A stretch of DNA of 64,000 bases from Emmonsiellopsis sp. PD_33 (Eukaryota; Ascomycota; Eurotiomycetes; Onygenales; Ajellomycetaceae): the NCBI GenBank assembly GCA_032988165.1, contig JANTQF010000154.1:17125-81124 (forward strand), in the 5' to 3' direction. The notes beneath the pieces were generated by a model, which ran no database searches, had not been told where the DNA came from, and saw only the letters and a list, made by a program, of their open reading frames with translations. Numbering within the stretch: position 1 is the first letter of the stretch; each line of letters begins with the position of its first letter. Made by a program: the position numbers and the translations under genes. Below, piece after piece: positions 1-10,442 of this stretch.

Positions 1-904
1 CGGGGAATAGTATTGCGAGGCATATATGGTATGATTTAGTTCCTTTTTCTTTCTTCCCTTCTTTTTTGGACACTTTTGCTCGCGCCTCTCTCTGGTTCTC
101 TCTTAAGGTTCTGGCTGGCTGGCTGGCTGGTAACTTGTAAGTGAGCAGGCTACGGCAAGGATTGTTGGCTGGCTGGATGGATTTTCTACGGCATTGTTGT
201 TCGATAGATCACGAATGCAAAGAAAGAAAGAAAGAAAGAAAATAGTAATAACAAGATAATACAGGGACGCGGCGCTGGGATCCGTAATGGAGATCCAAAA
301 CGCATACATGGGTCTGTCGGGGTCGATCCCCTCGCTACAACGGCTCTTTTCTGAGAGTCAAAATACCAGCCGTAGAGGTCTTCGTGTGCTGGAGCTGGGA
401 GCTGGGTGCGGGATCGTCGGAATCGCAATGGCCCAGATAGTACCCCGGTGCTCCGTGTTGCTCACCGACCTCGAAGAGGTGCGGGATATCATCAGTCGCA
501 ATCTGACATGTGCCACACTCGCAGAATCGTCCACTGCGCGGTTCCAGGTGCTCGACTGGGAAGATGAGGAATTGGCAGAGGACATCACGAGCCATGGCTA
601 TGACCTGATCACTGTGTCGGACTGCACGTATAATTCAGATAGCCTTCCAACACTCGTTCGCATGCTAGGGATGCTTGTGGGGGTGTCGCCTATGACGGTG
701 GTGCTGGTCGCGCTGAAAAGGAGGCATGAGAGTGAAGAAGTATTTTTTAAGTTTATGGGGAGCGCGGGGTTTGAGATTGATAGCCACAACATTGCGTGGC
801 TGCCCAGTGTGGATTCAGAAGAGGGCTCCGTTGAGATTGAGCTCTATGCGTTCCGAAAAGTTGATCCAATGCGAGGGGTAACGGTAGCCACTTTGACAAC
901 TTAA
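1..904 (+). CDS. Methyltransf_16-family protein methyltransferase, 5'-truncated by the window edge; join(<1..28, 265..904)
   Basis: The second exon encodes a class I SAM-dependent methyltransferase: motif I ELGAGCGIVG (SAM binding), then LLTDLEEV (acidic residue at the end of strand 2), a WEDEEL post-motif, and YDLITVSDCTYN (motif IV region). This layout is that of the METTL21/Methyltransf_16 group, whose characterised members methylate lysines of translation factors and chaperones; the substrate here is unknown. An ATG at 287 is in frame, but the frame upstream to 265 reads WDAALGSV, the family's usual lead-in, so 287 is internal. I place the acceptor at 262-264 (acag) and the donor at 29 (ATG|gtatga), which splits the Trp codon TG|G and joins upstream residues GNSIARHI to WDAAL. 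The 236-nt intron holds GGCT and AAAG microsatellites. Stop at 902-904. The N-terminus lies outside the window. Family call good, intron inferred. Confidence 0.8.
109..241. repeat. GGCT and AAAG microsatellites inside the methyltransferase intron
   Basis: A run of CTGG/GGCT tetranucleotides lies at about 111-130, with looser copies to 175, and a run of AAAG at about 219-241. Both fall in the predicted intron 29-264, so length changes would not alter the protein. Confidence 0.8.
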
Positions 905-2340
905 TTTAAAGGAGTGATTTTTTTTTGGCTCCAGCCAACCCCTCCGGATCGGTGGCTGTGCGGGCTGCTCTGCTCCACGCACGCCCAAGCGAATACATAA
1001 TGGCATTGGTGAGATTACGCCATGAGCACAAGAATGGAATCAAATAAATAACCTGGTGGCTGACTGCTTTCCGGGCCAGAAAATCCCTCATATATCAGAA
1101 AAATGCTCAGGGCTGCACCCCCTTGCTTGGACTGGACTGGATTGATAGATGGAGCCACGATTGATTGACGGATGGATCGATGGATGCGATTGCAGGGAGC
1201 CCGAAACAACACAGCAGCGGCCCAGAGATAACAGGATCACTGATGATCAGACCCCTTGCTTAAAAATAAATTTGGAGTTGCAGTTTTGCGGGCTCACCGC
1301 TCCGTTCGCCAAAGTTTTTGTAACAGCATGCCTGCGTTGCTTACATAAACCACCAGCTAGAATAGAACGCGAGCAACAAGCCGGAATTCGGGCTGGCTGG
1401 GCTGTGGAGAAGACTGTTCTCGGGCATGGGTTTCTGCAGCACGAAGAGAGAGGACCAATTTTTCAGCAGCCCTCGAGCAGGCGAATGGGAGGCGACAGAC
1501 AGCGCGTTCCCCGATCTGTTCTGCCCGGGTAGAAGTACTGGCTGGGACTTGGAAGGACAAGAACAGCAAAAAGGTGATACGAGACGCATTGCTGCTGGCC
1601 TGCTCCTGTTGATCCTCGGTTCGCTGGCTGCACAGCTGCAAGGCGGATGCAAGTGATGGGATAACGCTATGACTCTTTACGTCGTGACCTGGTATTAATA
1701 AACTTTCTTTTTGCTGTGAGGAATGAAGATGGCAATTCTCAGAACTGCGCTATATGGATTGACGCCGGCACGCATCTGGGCATTTGGAAATTGGGAGTGA
1801 TTGTGAGTGATATTGTGAGAGAGGGGTATTTTGTCTCGTTGAGCCGGATCGTGGTGGGAAGACAGTGCCACGTCAATGCGATCCAGAAAAATACCCACAA
1901 TGCAGTCATCATTCCGTGAGTCAGGGGAGACCACCATGCCCGTAGAATAAAATATCCCAGCGGCGAGATAGGGAGACCAGCTCCGAAGCCGGTTTTCTAG
2001 CCTTGGGTTAGCTGACTGGGGGTGCGGAAAGGGGAAACGGACAACCAGCCACTCGTCGGGAATGGAATTTTCCAATTTTTCCAAAATCCCCGCCTGCAGG
2101 GTTAGTTACAGGGAGTGGTCGCATCGACAGCGGCAGAACAGCCACAGTTCCCGACAATTACAGCCTGATATTGGCAGTGTTTGATATGTGAGGTTGATAT
2201 GGGCGGCAAGCCCTGGCTGACTAAGCCACGCCTAGGGCCGGCCATGACGAAAAAAGTCGCCCACACAAAAACATTCTGGGCCAAAACCCTCTTCGTCCCA
2301 CCGACCTCCCGCGTCGCCCATCCACAACAACACAACATCC
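905..2340. other. Intergenic region without a supported gene
   Basis: Normal base composition with CG present. Open frames of 60-130 codons occur on both strands (for example 1149-1532 + and 1695-2084 -), but none shows a recognisable domain or a fungal start context, and they overlap each other. I see no gene; the part nearest 2,300 probably belongs to the ornithine decarboxylase promoter. Confidence 0.5.
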
Positions 2341-3141
2341 TCCTGCTACCCCTCCCCCCCCCGTGTCAGCGCTATATATTTTATTCCCTCCCCCCCGTTT
2401 TCTGTTTTGTCCATCCTCCTGCTTCCTGCTCGACATCTGCTGCGGTGTCTCTGCTCTCCGTAAGTAAGCCTACCTGCCCCCCTTCTACCAGGCGTGTCTC
2501 TTGTCTGTGCCACGCCGTCCAGTTCTGTGCCACGCCCTGCTGTCCTCGACGCCTCGATCTCCCGTCGTTGCACTACATGTCTTCCAGTCCGTTCTTCTGA
2601 GGAATCCGCACAGCTAACGTTGGCTGTCTGCATACAGCTCTTCCACGTCTCCCGTCACTTTTTGGTTCCCTCTGCCTTTGGGACGAACTCCCCCAAAGGC
2701 ACATAGTCACAACGGCTTCAGCAGCCACACGAGCGTCTTTCCGTCCTCTCGCCTCGCTTCTGCCGTTCACCGGCATCTCTATCCTCTTGACACATTTGCA
2801 TTTTTGGCAGCCATCTCTCCGGATCCCGTCCTTCGTGCTCTTGGGTCGCTCCGTGCACAACCCCCTTGTTCCCCAAAACATTAAGCTGCCGCATAGGACT
2901 TCTCTACAGGTTCTTCCTCTTGAGGAGGAAGAGTCGAGGAGGCTTGGTCCAGTCAATTTCGGTTGTGTTGAAACGTTTCGACCTCCCTAACACGAATTAC
3001 ACCCCCGCCGTCAGCTCTACCACTATCCATCCTTAGGGAGAAAACCCACTAGGATATATATATATATATATACGCATATATATATCTCCTGCAAAACCGA
3101 CCATCCAACCCCCGACCAAGCCTACCTCTTGATTCCGCTGC
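2341..3141 (+). promoter_or_regulatory. Ornithine decarboxylase promoter and long 5' leader with several upstream ATGs
   Basis: A strongly pyrimidine-rich tract (about 2341-2470) surrounds a TATA-like TATATATT at 2373-2380, as in many highly expressed fungal genes. If transcription starts just after it, the leader is roughly 650-750 nt. The leader holds ATG-started frames at 2494-2706, 2678-2884 and 2787-2990 (all +), a possible intron donor (gtaagt) near 2460, and a TA microsatellite at 3052-3083. Long leaders are known for fungal ODC mRNA (Neurospora spe-1), where they matter for polyamine control. The actual start site is not visible. Confidence 0.45.
3052..3083. repeat. TA microsatellite in the ODC leader
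   Basis: Two short runs of alternating TA separated by cgca, about 60 bp before the ODC start codon. Confidence 0.85.
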
Positions 3142-4564
3142 ATGGTTATGGCACCATCTGCCTTCGTGCCTCATGACATATATGTGACTCGGAATTACCC
3201 AGACGATAGTAATAATTACAAGCCCGTCAACAATCATGGCGGGCTCGATTTGCATGAGGCTAGAGAAGCCTCTAAGGATCTGATCTTCAGTATTCTCAAG
3301 GAAAAGGTGGCTGGCATCGACACCCAGACCTGCCTTCCTGGAGAAGAAGATCCCTTTTATGTGGCCGACTTGGGCCAGGTCTACCGCCAGCACATCCGCT
3401 GGAAGAAGAATCTAGGACGCGTGAAACCGTTCTATGGTATGTCCTGGCCTCGCACTCATTATTTCGAGTCATTAATTCTGACAAATTGTCCTACCAGCGG
3501 TCAAATGTAACCCCGATCCTCAAGTTCTTCGCCTGATGGCCCAACTGGGCAATGGCTTCGACTGTGCCTCCAAGGCAGAGATTGACTACGCACTCGATGT
3601 TGGCGTCGACCCCAGCCGTATCATCTATGCGCAGCCGTGCAAGACCAAGTCATATCTCCGCTACGCCTCCCAAGTCGGGGTCAAGCAGATGACCTTTGAC
3701 AACTCTGATGAATTGTACAAGATCAAGGAAATGTGCCCTGACGCAGAACTGTACCTACGCATCCTGACCGACGATTCTGCCAGTCTGTGCCGCCTGAGCA
3801 TGAAATTCGGAGCTTCCCTTTCCATTGCTCGTTCCCTGCTCGAACTGGCACATGAGCTGCAGCTCAACGTCGTTGGCGTCAGCTTCCATGTTGGCTCGGG
3901 TGCTGAAGATCCAAAGTCATTCGTCAAAGCTGTCGAGGATTCCCGCTACGTGTTCGACCAAGCCGCTGAGGTTGGCTTTGATCTGAAGGTCCTCGATGTT
4001 GGTGGAGGATTTTCTGAGGACACGTTTGAGCGCTTTGCATCTACACTCAGCGATGCTCTCGACGAGCATTTCCCCCCGCATATCCGCATCATCGCCGAAC
4101 CGGGGCGTTACTACGTCGCATCGGCCTTCACACTGGCCGCCAACGTCATCGCCCGCCGTGATGTGAGCCTTGAAATGTCCGACTCAGACTCCACCACCAG
4201 CACCGCCAACGAGGCGTACATGATCTACCTGAACGACGGCGTCTATGGCAACTTCTCCAACATCATTTTCGATCACCAGCACCCCGTGCCGCAGATCTTG
4301 ACCATGGAGAGCGAAGTCTGCGCACCCATCGAGTACTCCATCTGGGGGCCGACTTGCGACGGCATCGACGTGATTACCCAACGCACCACGCTCAATGGAG
4401 CGCTGGATGTTGGCAACTGGCTCTATTTCGAAAACATGGGCGCGTACACCAAGTGCAGTGCTACGAGGTTCAATGGCTTCACTGATAAACATGATATCAT
4501 TTATATCTCGACCGAGCCGAGTGCCACTGCACTGTTGGAGTACTATGAGCAAGGTTTGGTGTGA
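3142..4564 (+). CDS. spe1: Ornithine decarboxylase; join(3142..3436, 3498..4564), 453 aa
   Basis: PLP-dependent, alanine-racemase-fold decarboxylase that converts ornithine to putrescine, the first committed step of polyamine synthesis, in the cytosol. A 61-nt intron (gtatgt...ccag, 3437-3497) interrupts the PLP-lysine motif: the exons join to RVKPFYAVKCN with Lys101 as the Schiff-base residue. Further hallmarks are FDCASKAEI, FHVGSG (about residue 235), the glycine loop DVGGGF, EPGRYY (phosphate/PLP contact), and WGPTCDGID with catalytic Cys385 contributed across the dimer. The length is normal for fungal ODC. A second ATG at 3148 is an alternative start. The C-terminus ends soon after the barrel, without an obvious long PEST tail. 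Downstream neighbour is unrelated in function. Regulation is probably through the leader and antizyme; antizyme control is known of the family and not seen here. Symbol spe1 follows fungal usage. Confidence 0.96.
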
Positions 4565-5572
4565 GGTTTGGTGGAGTCCATGAGGAGGAGGAAGAAAATG
4601 AATAAGAGAGAGGGGAGAGGAAGGCATGGCAATGAAAAAAAATTATCATTGGGTGATTATGTTCATCCACTTGATTGGTTTCTTCTTTGCCTTGCTCACT
4701 GTTCATGTTTTTCGGGGTTGTGATCTGCTTTATTTTATACTCCATTTGATTTGTCCATTTTGGTAAAATCCTAATAACATAATATCATCCTGTCTGCTTC
4801 CTGACTGTTTAGAGTTTTCTTTTCCTATTTTTTTGGATCCTGATAGAGCCGGAGAGAGAGAAAAAAGTGCTTTGCCATTATAGTTAATTGCTTTCTATGT
4901 CTCCATGTTTAATGCTTGAAACTATTCATTGGCCTCTTTCCTCTCTTCCCCGACCCTTCTTTCGTCATGACATTGATAGCTGGTATATATTTTATCATTC
5001 CAACCGCCGTTTTGTAGAGCAAGCATGTGCACCTTTTCTCTAGATCCAAGGGCGTAAGAAAAGCGAGAGGCTTTTAGCTGTTTGTTTGAAGGACCCTTGA
5101 CTCCTTTCGCCGTCCCTTCGACTCCCCCGCCCCCTTTAATCCGATGAGCCCGCACCAAGCCACGTTCCGCTTACGTCATGCCCTCTTTGACACCATGCCC
5201 AAGGCAGTTTAGCGTGTCCTCTCCGCGCAACGGGCGATGACGCTTCTTGGCGCTTCTCGGAGTCGACTGGAGAAGCCGAAACAACCATCATCCTCGACCG
5301 CGCGGGACTCTGTTTGCATCAACCAGAGACCCAGAAGATGCCTCTATTGCCGTTGACAACAGCCATCCACTCCACCGCAGACACCCACACGACCCCGCGC
5401 CCACACCAACCCGCTCAATGCGTCACAGAGACCCGCGCATGCCCCATCGCCCATTCATGCTAGGACGTCACTCTGCCGCTGCACTCCCGCTGCGCCCGCA
5501 CCCGCACCCACACCCGCACCCACACCCGCACCCACATCCACACCTACACCACTACCCGCAACCACCACAACC
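4565..5572. other. ODC 3' flank and promoter/leader of the next gene
   Basis: AT-rich 3' flank to about 4,920, then a more GC-rich stretch leading into the next gene. The part at 5500-5560 is a CACCCG-type hexamer repeat directly before the ATG at 5573. A frame at 5247-5576 (+) spans this repeat and is compositionally a repeat product, not a credible gene. Confidence 0.5.
5500..5562 (+). repeat. CACCCG hexamer repeat in the 5' leader
   Basis: Tandem CACCCG/CACCCA units end about 12 bp before the start codon of the gene at 5573, so the transcript leader is probably very C- and A-rich and poorly structured. Confidence 0.8.
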
Positions 5573-7057
5573 ATGATGCGCCGCACCGACCCACGAATCC
5601 GCCAGACCATCAACCAGATCTCACACAACCTCGAGTCCGCCAACGAGACCGCCCAGGAGGGCATCTACACCTTCTCGCACAACTACATCAGCCCGTGCCT
5701 GGCCAGCGTCAAGAGCTGCGTCGAGTCCTGCACGGCGCCATGCTTCCCCGGCCGCGAGGACCAGCTGCGTCGTCGCCGTCGTGGGCGGTTCGGCGGCCGC
5801 GCAGAGCTGAATTTTGATTTCTATGATGATTGGGATTACGATGAGGATGCGACGGGGGATGCGTTGTTGGGGTGGGGGAATGATGAGTTGGACAGGTTGC
5901 TTGCTGGGAGTGGGAGTAGTAGTGGTGCTGGTGGTGGTGGGGCGGGGCGGAGCTCGATTGAGCAGCAGCCTGGGAGGAGGAATCGGCGGATGAGTTATGG
6001 GGCTCGTGGGGGACGGAGGAAAAGTGCTGTGCTGGCCGGTGATGAGGGGCAGGATCCTACTGTTATTCCTTCCTCGCCGTTTCTGGGGTTCCTGGAGAGG
6101 TTCCCGTGGAGGATCGGGGCGAGGGGGATCAGGTATCGGCCGTCTGCGGCGGATTTGCAGGAGAATCCGGGCGGGGTGAGGAGGAGTAATTTGGAGGAAA
6201 GTGAACCGTTGATCGAGGGGAGTGAGGAGAGCGATAGGGAGGACTCGAAGGATGGGGGCCGTGCTACTCCTGTTACGAAGGTGAGGTCGAGGAGTGGGAC
6301 GCAGTCCTCCCATGAGACGAGTAATTCACTTTCTTCACGGGGTGATCTTATACCCAGTGATGAAGAGGGGGATGCTGTTCCTCTCGACGACGAGTTTACC
6401 ATGACGCTGGGTCGTCGCGATACGGGGTCGGGCTTCCCTGACCATCCTATAGCCAGCAGGTCTGCGTCTGGCACATCGATGAAAACCACCGAATCTTCTA
6501 AAAACTCCAAAACATCCGGTAAGGGGAAAGGGAAACGACGAAGGAATTCTAGAAAAACAGTTTCTTCAAAATCGCCTAGATCGTCCGCATCGGACGGGGA
6601 CATGGTTGAGACGGTGCATATACCCTCTATGCTAGATTTGAAGAGAGAGGAGGAGCAGGCGCAGTATGAAGAGGAACTACAAATCGAGCAGAAGCGACTG
6701 GCTGCTCAGAAGCTCGCACGTACCCGGGGTCTTAGTATTAATAAAGATGACAGAGAGGTAACCTACCCCTTTTGTTTGATGTATTTTTCATCTGATATGA
6801 GAAAACAATGGCTAACATATGTCCATCAGCCTGAAAATGAACATGATGATGACATACCTCATGAACCAGAACAACAACCAGAACAGCTACAAGAACAACC
6901 ACAGCAACAGCCACATGATGACAGCACGCACGACATTTCCCCCACCACATTGCCAGCAAACACTTCACCTTCCAACCCGCTCTCACAAATGGCAGATACA
7001 GAAGATCCGCTCAAGCCTCCAGACGGCCATTTCCACGACGACGAACCAGAGACGTAA
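5573..7057 (+). CDS. Conserved fungal hypothetical protein, low-complexity; join(5573..6757, 6830..7057), 470 aa
   Basis: I do not recognise a characterised family. The N-terminal ~70 residues (MMRRTDPRIRQTINQI onward) look ordered and carry a Cys cluster (SCVESCTAPC). Then follow an acidic patch (FDFYDDWDYDED), a Gly/Ser linker, an ordered stretch around FLGFLERFPWRIGARG (about residues 163-178), Ser-rich acidic and basic tracts (GKGKGKRRRNSRK), and a coiled-coil-like EEEQAQYEEELQIEQKRL segment. The tail is rich in Gln, Pro, Glu and His. A 72-nt intron with donor gtaacc at 6758, branch-like gctaacat and acceptor atcag at 6829 is likely: it encodes 24 out-of-character residues (PFCLMYFSSDM...), sits in phase 0 and lacks stops, so retention gives 494 aa instead of 470. 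The two ATGs at 5573 and 5576 are adjacent. No membrane segment. Function unknown. Confidence 0.85.
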   Translation: MMRRTDPRIRQTINQISHNLESANETAQEGIYTFSHNYISPCLASVKSCVESCTAPCFPGREDQLRRRRRGRFGGRAELNFDFYDDWDYDEDATGDALLGWGNDELDRLLAGSGSSSGAGGGGAGRSSIEQQPGRRNRRMSYGARGGRRKSAVLAGDEGQDPTVIPSSPFLGFLERFPWRIGARGIRYRPSAADLQENPGGVRRSNLEESEPLIEGSEESDREDSKDGGRATPVTKVRSRSGTQSSHETSNSLSSRGDLIPSDEEGDAVPLDDEFTMTLGRRDTGSGFPDHPIASRSASGTSMKTTESSKNSKTSGKGKGKRRRNSRKTVSSKSPRSSASDGDMVETVHIPSMLDLKREEEQAQYEEELQIEQKRLAAQKLARTRGLSINKDDREVTYPFCLMYFSSDMRKQWLTYVHQPENEHDDDIPHEPEQQPEQLQEQPQQQPHDDSTHDISPTTLPANTSPSNPLSQMADTEDPLKPPDGHFHDDEPET

Positions 7058-7801
7058 CGATTATTTGACGCCATCTAACACCCTCATACACCCTTTATAT
7101 TCCTAAACTTACGGACCCTCCATACCTAGTCTCCATCTTTTCTCATCCACCAATCCTTCAACCCACACATAGATACCCCCTTGTCCTTCTTGAGGATTAA
7201 ACTTGACACATAAATCAGCTATCTCGACCTTTCACATTACCTACCTTTCTTCCCCTGTGTTCTGGAGTCACGTAAGAACGGCAAACGGCAAACAAAAGCA
7301 AAGAAACGGCTTCCTTCACGAAGCAGCAACCCCGGCACGGAATGTTTGGTTTGGTTCGAGGTGTTATACACACCTTTTTGTTTGTTATTTATTCATTTCT
7401 TGTCTTCTTTTCTTCATTGTACAACTTTGGGTCTATGCCCTTGCAAAGATCATGGACTATCTATTTGGAATATGTGACGTTCAATAGGGGGAGTCATGAT
7501 TTTCGTTGTGTTTGTATATATATATACTATGATTTTACCTATGTGCCTTCTGAACTGTTATGGGGGGGGGTTCTTTTTTCTTTTTTCTTTCCATGTCTAC
7601 AGGCTAGCATGCAAGGACTGCCAATATCAAAAAAATTCACCCAAATGTTCACTTCCCTATCTCCTACATGCACCCCATATACACACTATAAAGGAAAAAT
7701 AGATTCAATTTCATTCCTCATATCATATCATCATCAAACCCATCAATCACATCCGCCCATCCACATCACCAACGAAAAAAAAAAAGAAGGAGGGAAAAAA
7801 A
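7058..7801. other. Convergent 3' intergenic region
   Basis: Lies between the 3' ends of the + gene ending at 7057 and the - gene ending at 7802. It carries T-rich runs and TATATA stretches expected of 3' flanks. No coding frame with support; frames of 68-158 codons here are AT-biased shadows. Confidence 0.5.
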
Positions 7802-9077
7802 TCACATCAAAGCCCTAAACCCCCTATCACCACCCACATCCAGCCCCAAAAACGCCGCAACCTGCCCCAGATGATCAACCCCCCAGAACCCCTCCGTCTC
7901 CCCCTTACTGTTCGTGCATACAAACCACGGCACCCCGAACCCACCGCTTTCAAACGCTTTGGTGGTATTCGCTGATAATTTGTCTTTGATGGCTTGTGTG
8001 GATGACTATGTTTTATATTCGTTAGCGGGGGGGTGGGATTAATTGGAGAAATGGAGTGGATTGATGGCGAGATTATTGAGCAGGATAGGTTTGGTTAGGT
8101 GGTCTCTGCTTGGATGGGAGGGATGGGTTTTGATTTTGTTTGGGTGGGGGGGGAAGGGGGTGAAAGGGGAATGCTTTACCTGACGAACAGCCTCCTCAGC
8201 AACCTCCTTCCCGACAGCTGCTTCGAGAATCGGCTGGTAGGTTTCTGCATTCCCGATGGCGGCGTTTCCCTCGACCCAGAAGGCTTTGTAGAGGGCGTCG
8301 TAGGCGGGGATTAGCTTGGCGGGGGGCAGGGCGGCGAGGGTTCGTTGGACCTAGTTGGTTGGGTTAGATTGGTTTGGTTTGGTGTAATTTGTTCGGTGTT
8401 GTATGATGATATTGTGGGGGGCTGTTAATCTTTTCTTTGGGGGGGTTTGGATCTGGAAACGTACCCCTAGTGTCAGGATTGGGAATCTATCCGGGACTTT
8501 AGGGAAGATAGGGATGTTGAGGGACTTGGCCCAGCGCTTTCGTTCGATGTCGATCCATTTGTCTTTATCTATTTGGCGTGGAGAAGAAGGGGTTTGATTT
8601 TAACCGTTTGTGTAGGAAGGTGTGAAGTTGCCATCTGGGGCGGGAGGGGGGGAAGGGTAAAGCATACTCTTTATTCGAAGAGGTGTGATGTTGCCCGTTG
8701 CATTAAACAATCCGCCGAGGAATATGGGGATGTAGGTTATTTCACATTTTGCGAAGACTGGGGAATGCTGGAATTTAGATTTTAGTGGGCAGTTTCAAAG
8801 TCAGTTTTTTCTTGTCTTTTTTGTAGACTTTTTAACGGGTTGAGATGAAGCTTCATGGCTTTGGGGAAATGGACAAGGCTTGGATCCTTAAGACCATGCG
8901 GATGGATAAAGTGCGATCCGCCGTATGCATGGCAAAGGTGAATGATAACCAATTTCATCAAGACTGATGACGAGAATGAAAGATTGTACGAAGCATACAT
9001 ACTCTCGTCACATAGTAGGCAATGTACGCAAAGGGGCTGACGAGGTCAAGATACAGCGTGATCTTTGGAGCTGCCAT
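7802..9077 (-). CDS. Glutathione S-transferase kappa / DsbA-like; complement join(7802..8005, 8180..8350, 8465..8568, 8668..8767, 9003..9077), 217 aa
   Basis: Five short exons rebuild a complete kappa-class GST (2-hydroxychromene-2-carboxylate isomerase / DsbA-like thioredoxin fold), which uses glutathione to conjugate or isomerise small electrophiles; kappa enzymes are typically mitochondrial or peroxisomal. Exon 1 reads MAAPKITLYLDLVSPFAY with the expected active-site Ser14. Exon 2 gives ITYIPIFLGGLFNATGN, exon 3 NKDKWIDIERKRWAKSL, exon 4 the helical segment ending EEAVRQ, and exon 5 the cis-proline motif FGVPWFV and GETEGFWGVDHLGQV. All four introns (235, 99, 114 and 174 nt) have GT..AG ends and the phases match exactly. 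The length fits the family (about 215-225 aa). The C-terminal residues RALM are not a clear PTS1. Intron 1 is long for this gene. A TATA element lies about 170 bp upstream. Confidence 0.95.
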
Positions 9078-9245
9078 ATTTGCTGAGCGTATATTTGTTC
9101 AATCGAAGGCTGAGGGGTATATCTATCTCCTGATCAGTTAAACGTTCGAGGGATCTGGGGGGCTATTAATACTTACGGAGTATTGTCACAACTCAACAAC
9201 TGTCATTGAGATCGATGGTTGAGGGGAATCGGGGAGTGGAGCGTC

Positions 9246-9257
9246 GATATATATAGA
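9246..9257 (-). promoter_or_regulatory. TATA-like element upstream of the kappa GST gene
   Basis: TATATATA read on the minus strand about 170-180 bp before the GST start codon at 9077, a usual distance for a fungal core promoter with a short leader. Confidence 0.45.
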
Positions 9258-10442
9258 GGATAACTTTATCTATCAACCAATCCGAGCGTCAGTGTTTTTG
9301 TCTCTAACGTTATGGCGTTGTTCTTGTCTTATCCGATACCTCGGCTCATTCGGCTCCTATTTTGTACATATATGCTGTATCTATCATCTGCTACTTTGCA
9401 CAGGAAGAACGATCATCGATTCCGAGGGGTTGGTTGAAGCCAGCTCTCCCGCCTCGTATTTCTATGCGGGGTTTAAGTTAACAATCGGTCGAGAAATATG
9501 CGATCTCATGCTCCGGGGAAAAGTTTAAATCTTGCGGTAAGGAGCCATAGGGCCTATGAATATATTTCAGAGTTGATAGAGTTGGCTAGGGGCAGCAAGT
9601 GATATTAAAGGGGTCTTTGTTCCCTTTGGCAATCAGCGAAAGAATGCAGAGGCCTAGTATGTAAAAGTATGTGTCATCTCATCAACACAGAGCGCAATAG
9701 AGATCCCAGAAACAGCATTAGAGGCCTAAGGGTGCCTTGGAAAGCGGAAAAGAAAGGGGAGTATCTGGCTCAATGAGAGTGAGGTCTGCAATGGACGAGC
9801 GGAGGTTGGGATATGCCTGTTTGGGGAGATCCGGATCACGTAATCCGCCCGTCGGCGTTTCTCAACCTCATCCGCCGACTCGGCAGTCCTGTCGACATCT
9901 TTATCCCTAAGCAGGCTTCCAACATGCCCATTTATATGCCACTGCAATCGGTCGTCAGGAGACACTGCTCGTACCGTCCAGAACGCCACAATTCTAGGAT
10001 TGACCTGATCTAGTTACTAGTTATCGGGAACACGAACGCTGTAAGGGAATTCCACCATCAATTGCAACTTGCAAGGCCGGAGAGACGCTCAGCTAACGTT
10101 CAAGAGGAAGATGATATTTTAAAACCGTGGCTTCAGTAGTTGCTTCATGTCTGCTTGGGGATTAGATAACTACCAATCCGCAGCAGGACAGGCATTGACG
10201 CCCAACACGCGGCCATGTCTAATTCGTCAACACCCTCATGCGGTGGTGGCGCCAATGACCTGGCCCTGATTGCGGGGTGTTGAGCCTCTCTTTTCCTACC
10301 GTGCCTCGTCTCTTTTACCTAGCCAAATATTCGTTTTGGCAATTCTGTCATGTACTCCTATCTCGCTCGGCCCGTGCCCTGCGAGCTAAGTTCATTTCCC
10401 TGGGTTTACACGCTTGGAACACACCGCTGAGGTCCCGCAGAA
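9258..10442. other. Intergenic region between divergent genes
   Basis: The GST gene (-) and the NACHT gene (+) are transcribed away from each other. CG dinucleotides are present, so this stretch has not suffered the decay seen further right. Frames at 9292-9528 and 9726-9989 have no recognisable domain. I see no supported gene. Confidence 0.5.

Noticed and set aside
1149..2084. Open frames at 1149-1532 (+) and 1695-2084 (-)
   Set aside because: No family resemblance, mutually overlapping neighbours, no start context.
5247..5576. 109-codon + frame before the gene at 5573
   Set aside because: It consists largely of the CACCCG repeat translated as His-Pro; more likely leader.
5621..6603. Long minus-strand open frames (230 and 202 codons)
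   Set aside because: They lie opposite the + gene at 5573-7057, are Pro/Thr/Ser-biased shadows of its codons, and have no start context.
8782..9000. 72-codon minus-strand frame
   Set aside because: Lies wholly within intron 1 of the kappa GST gene.
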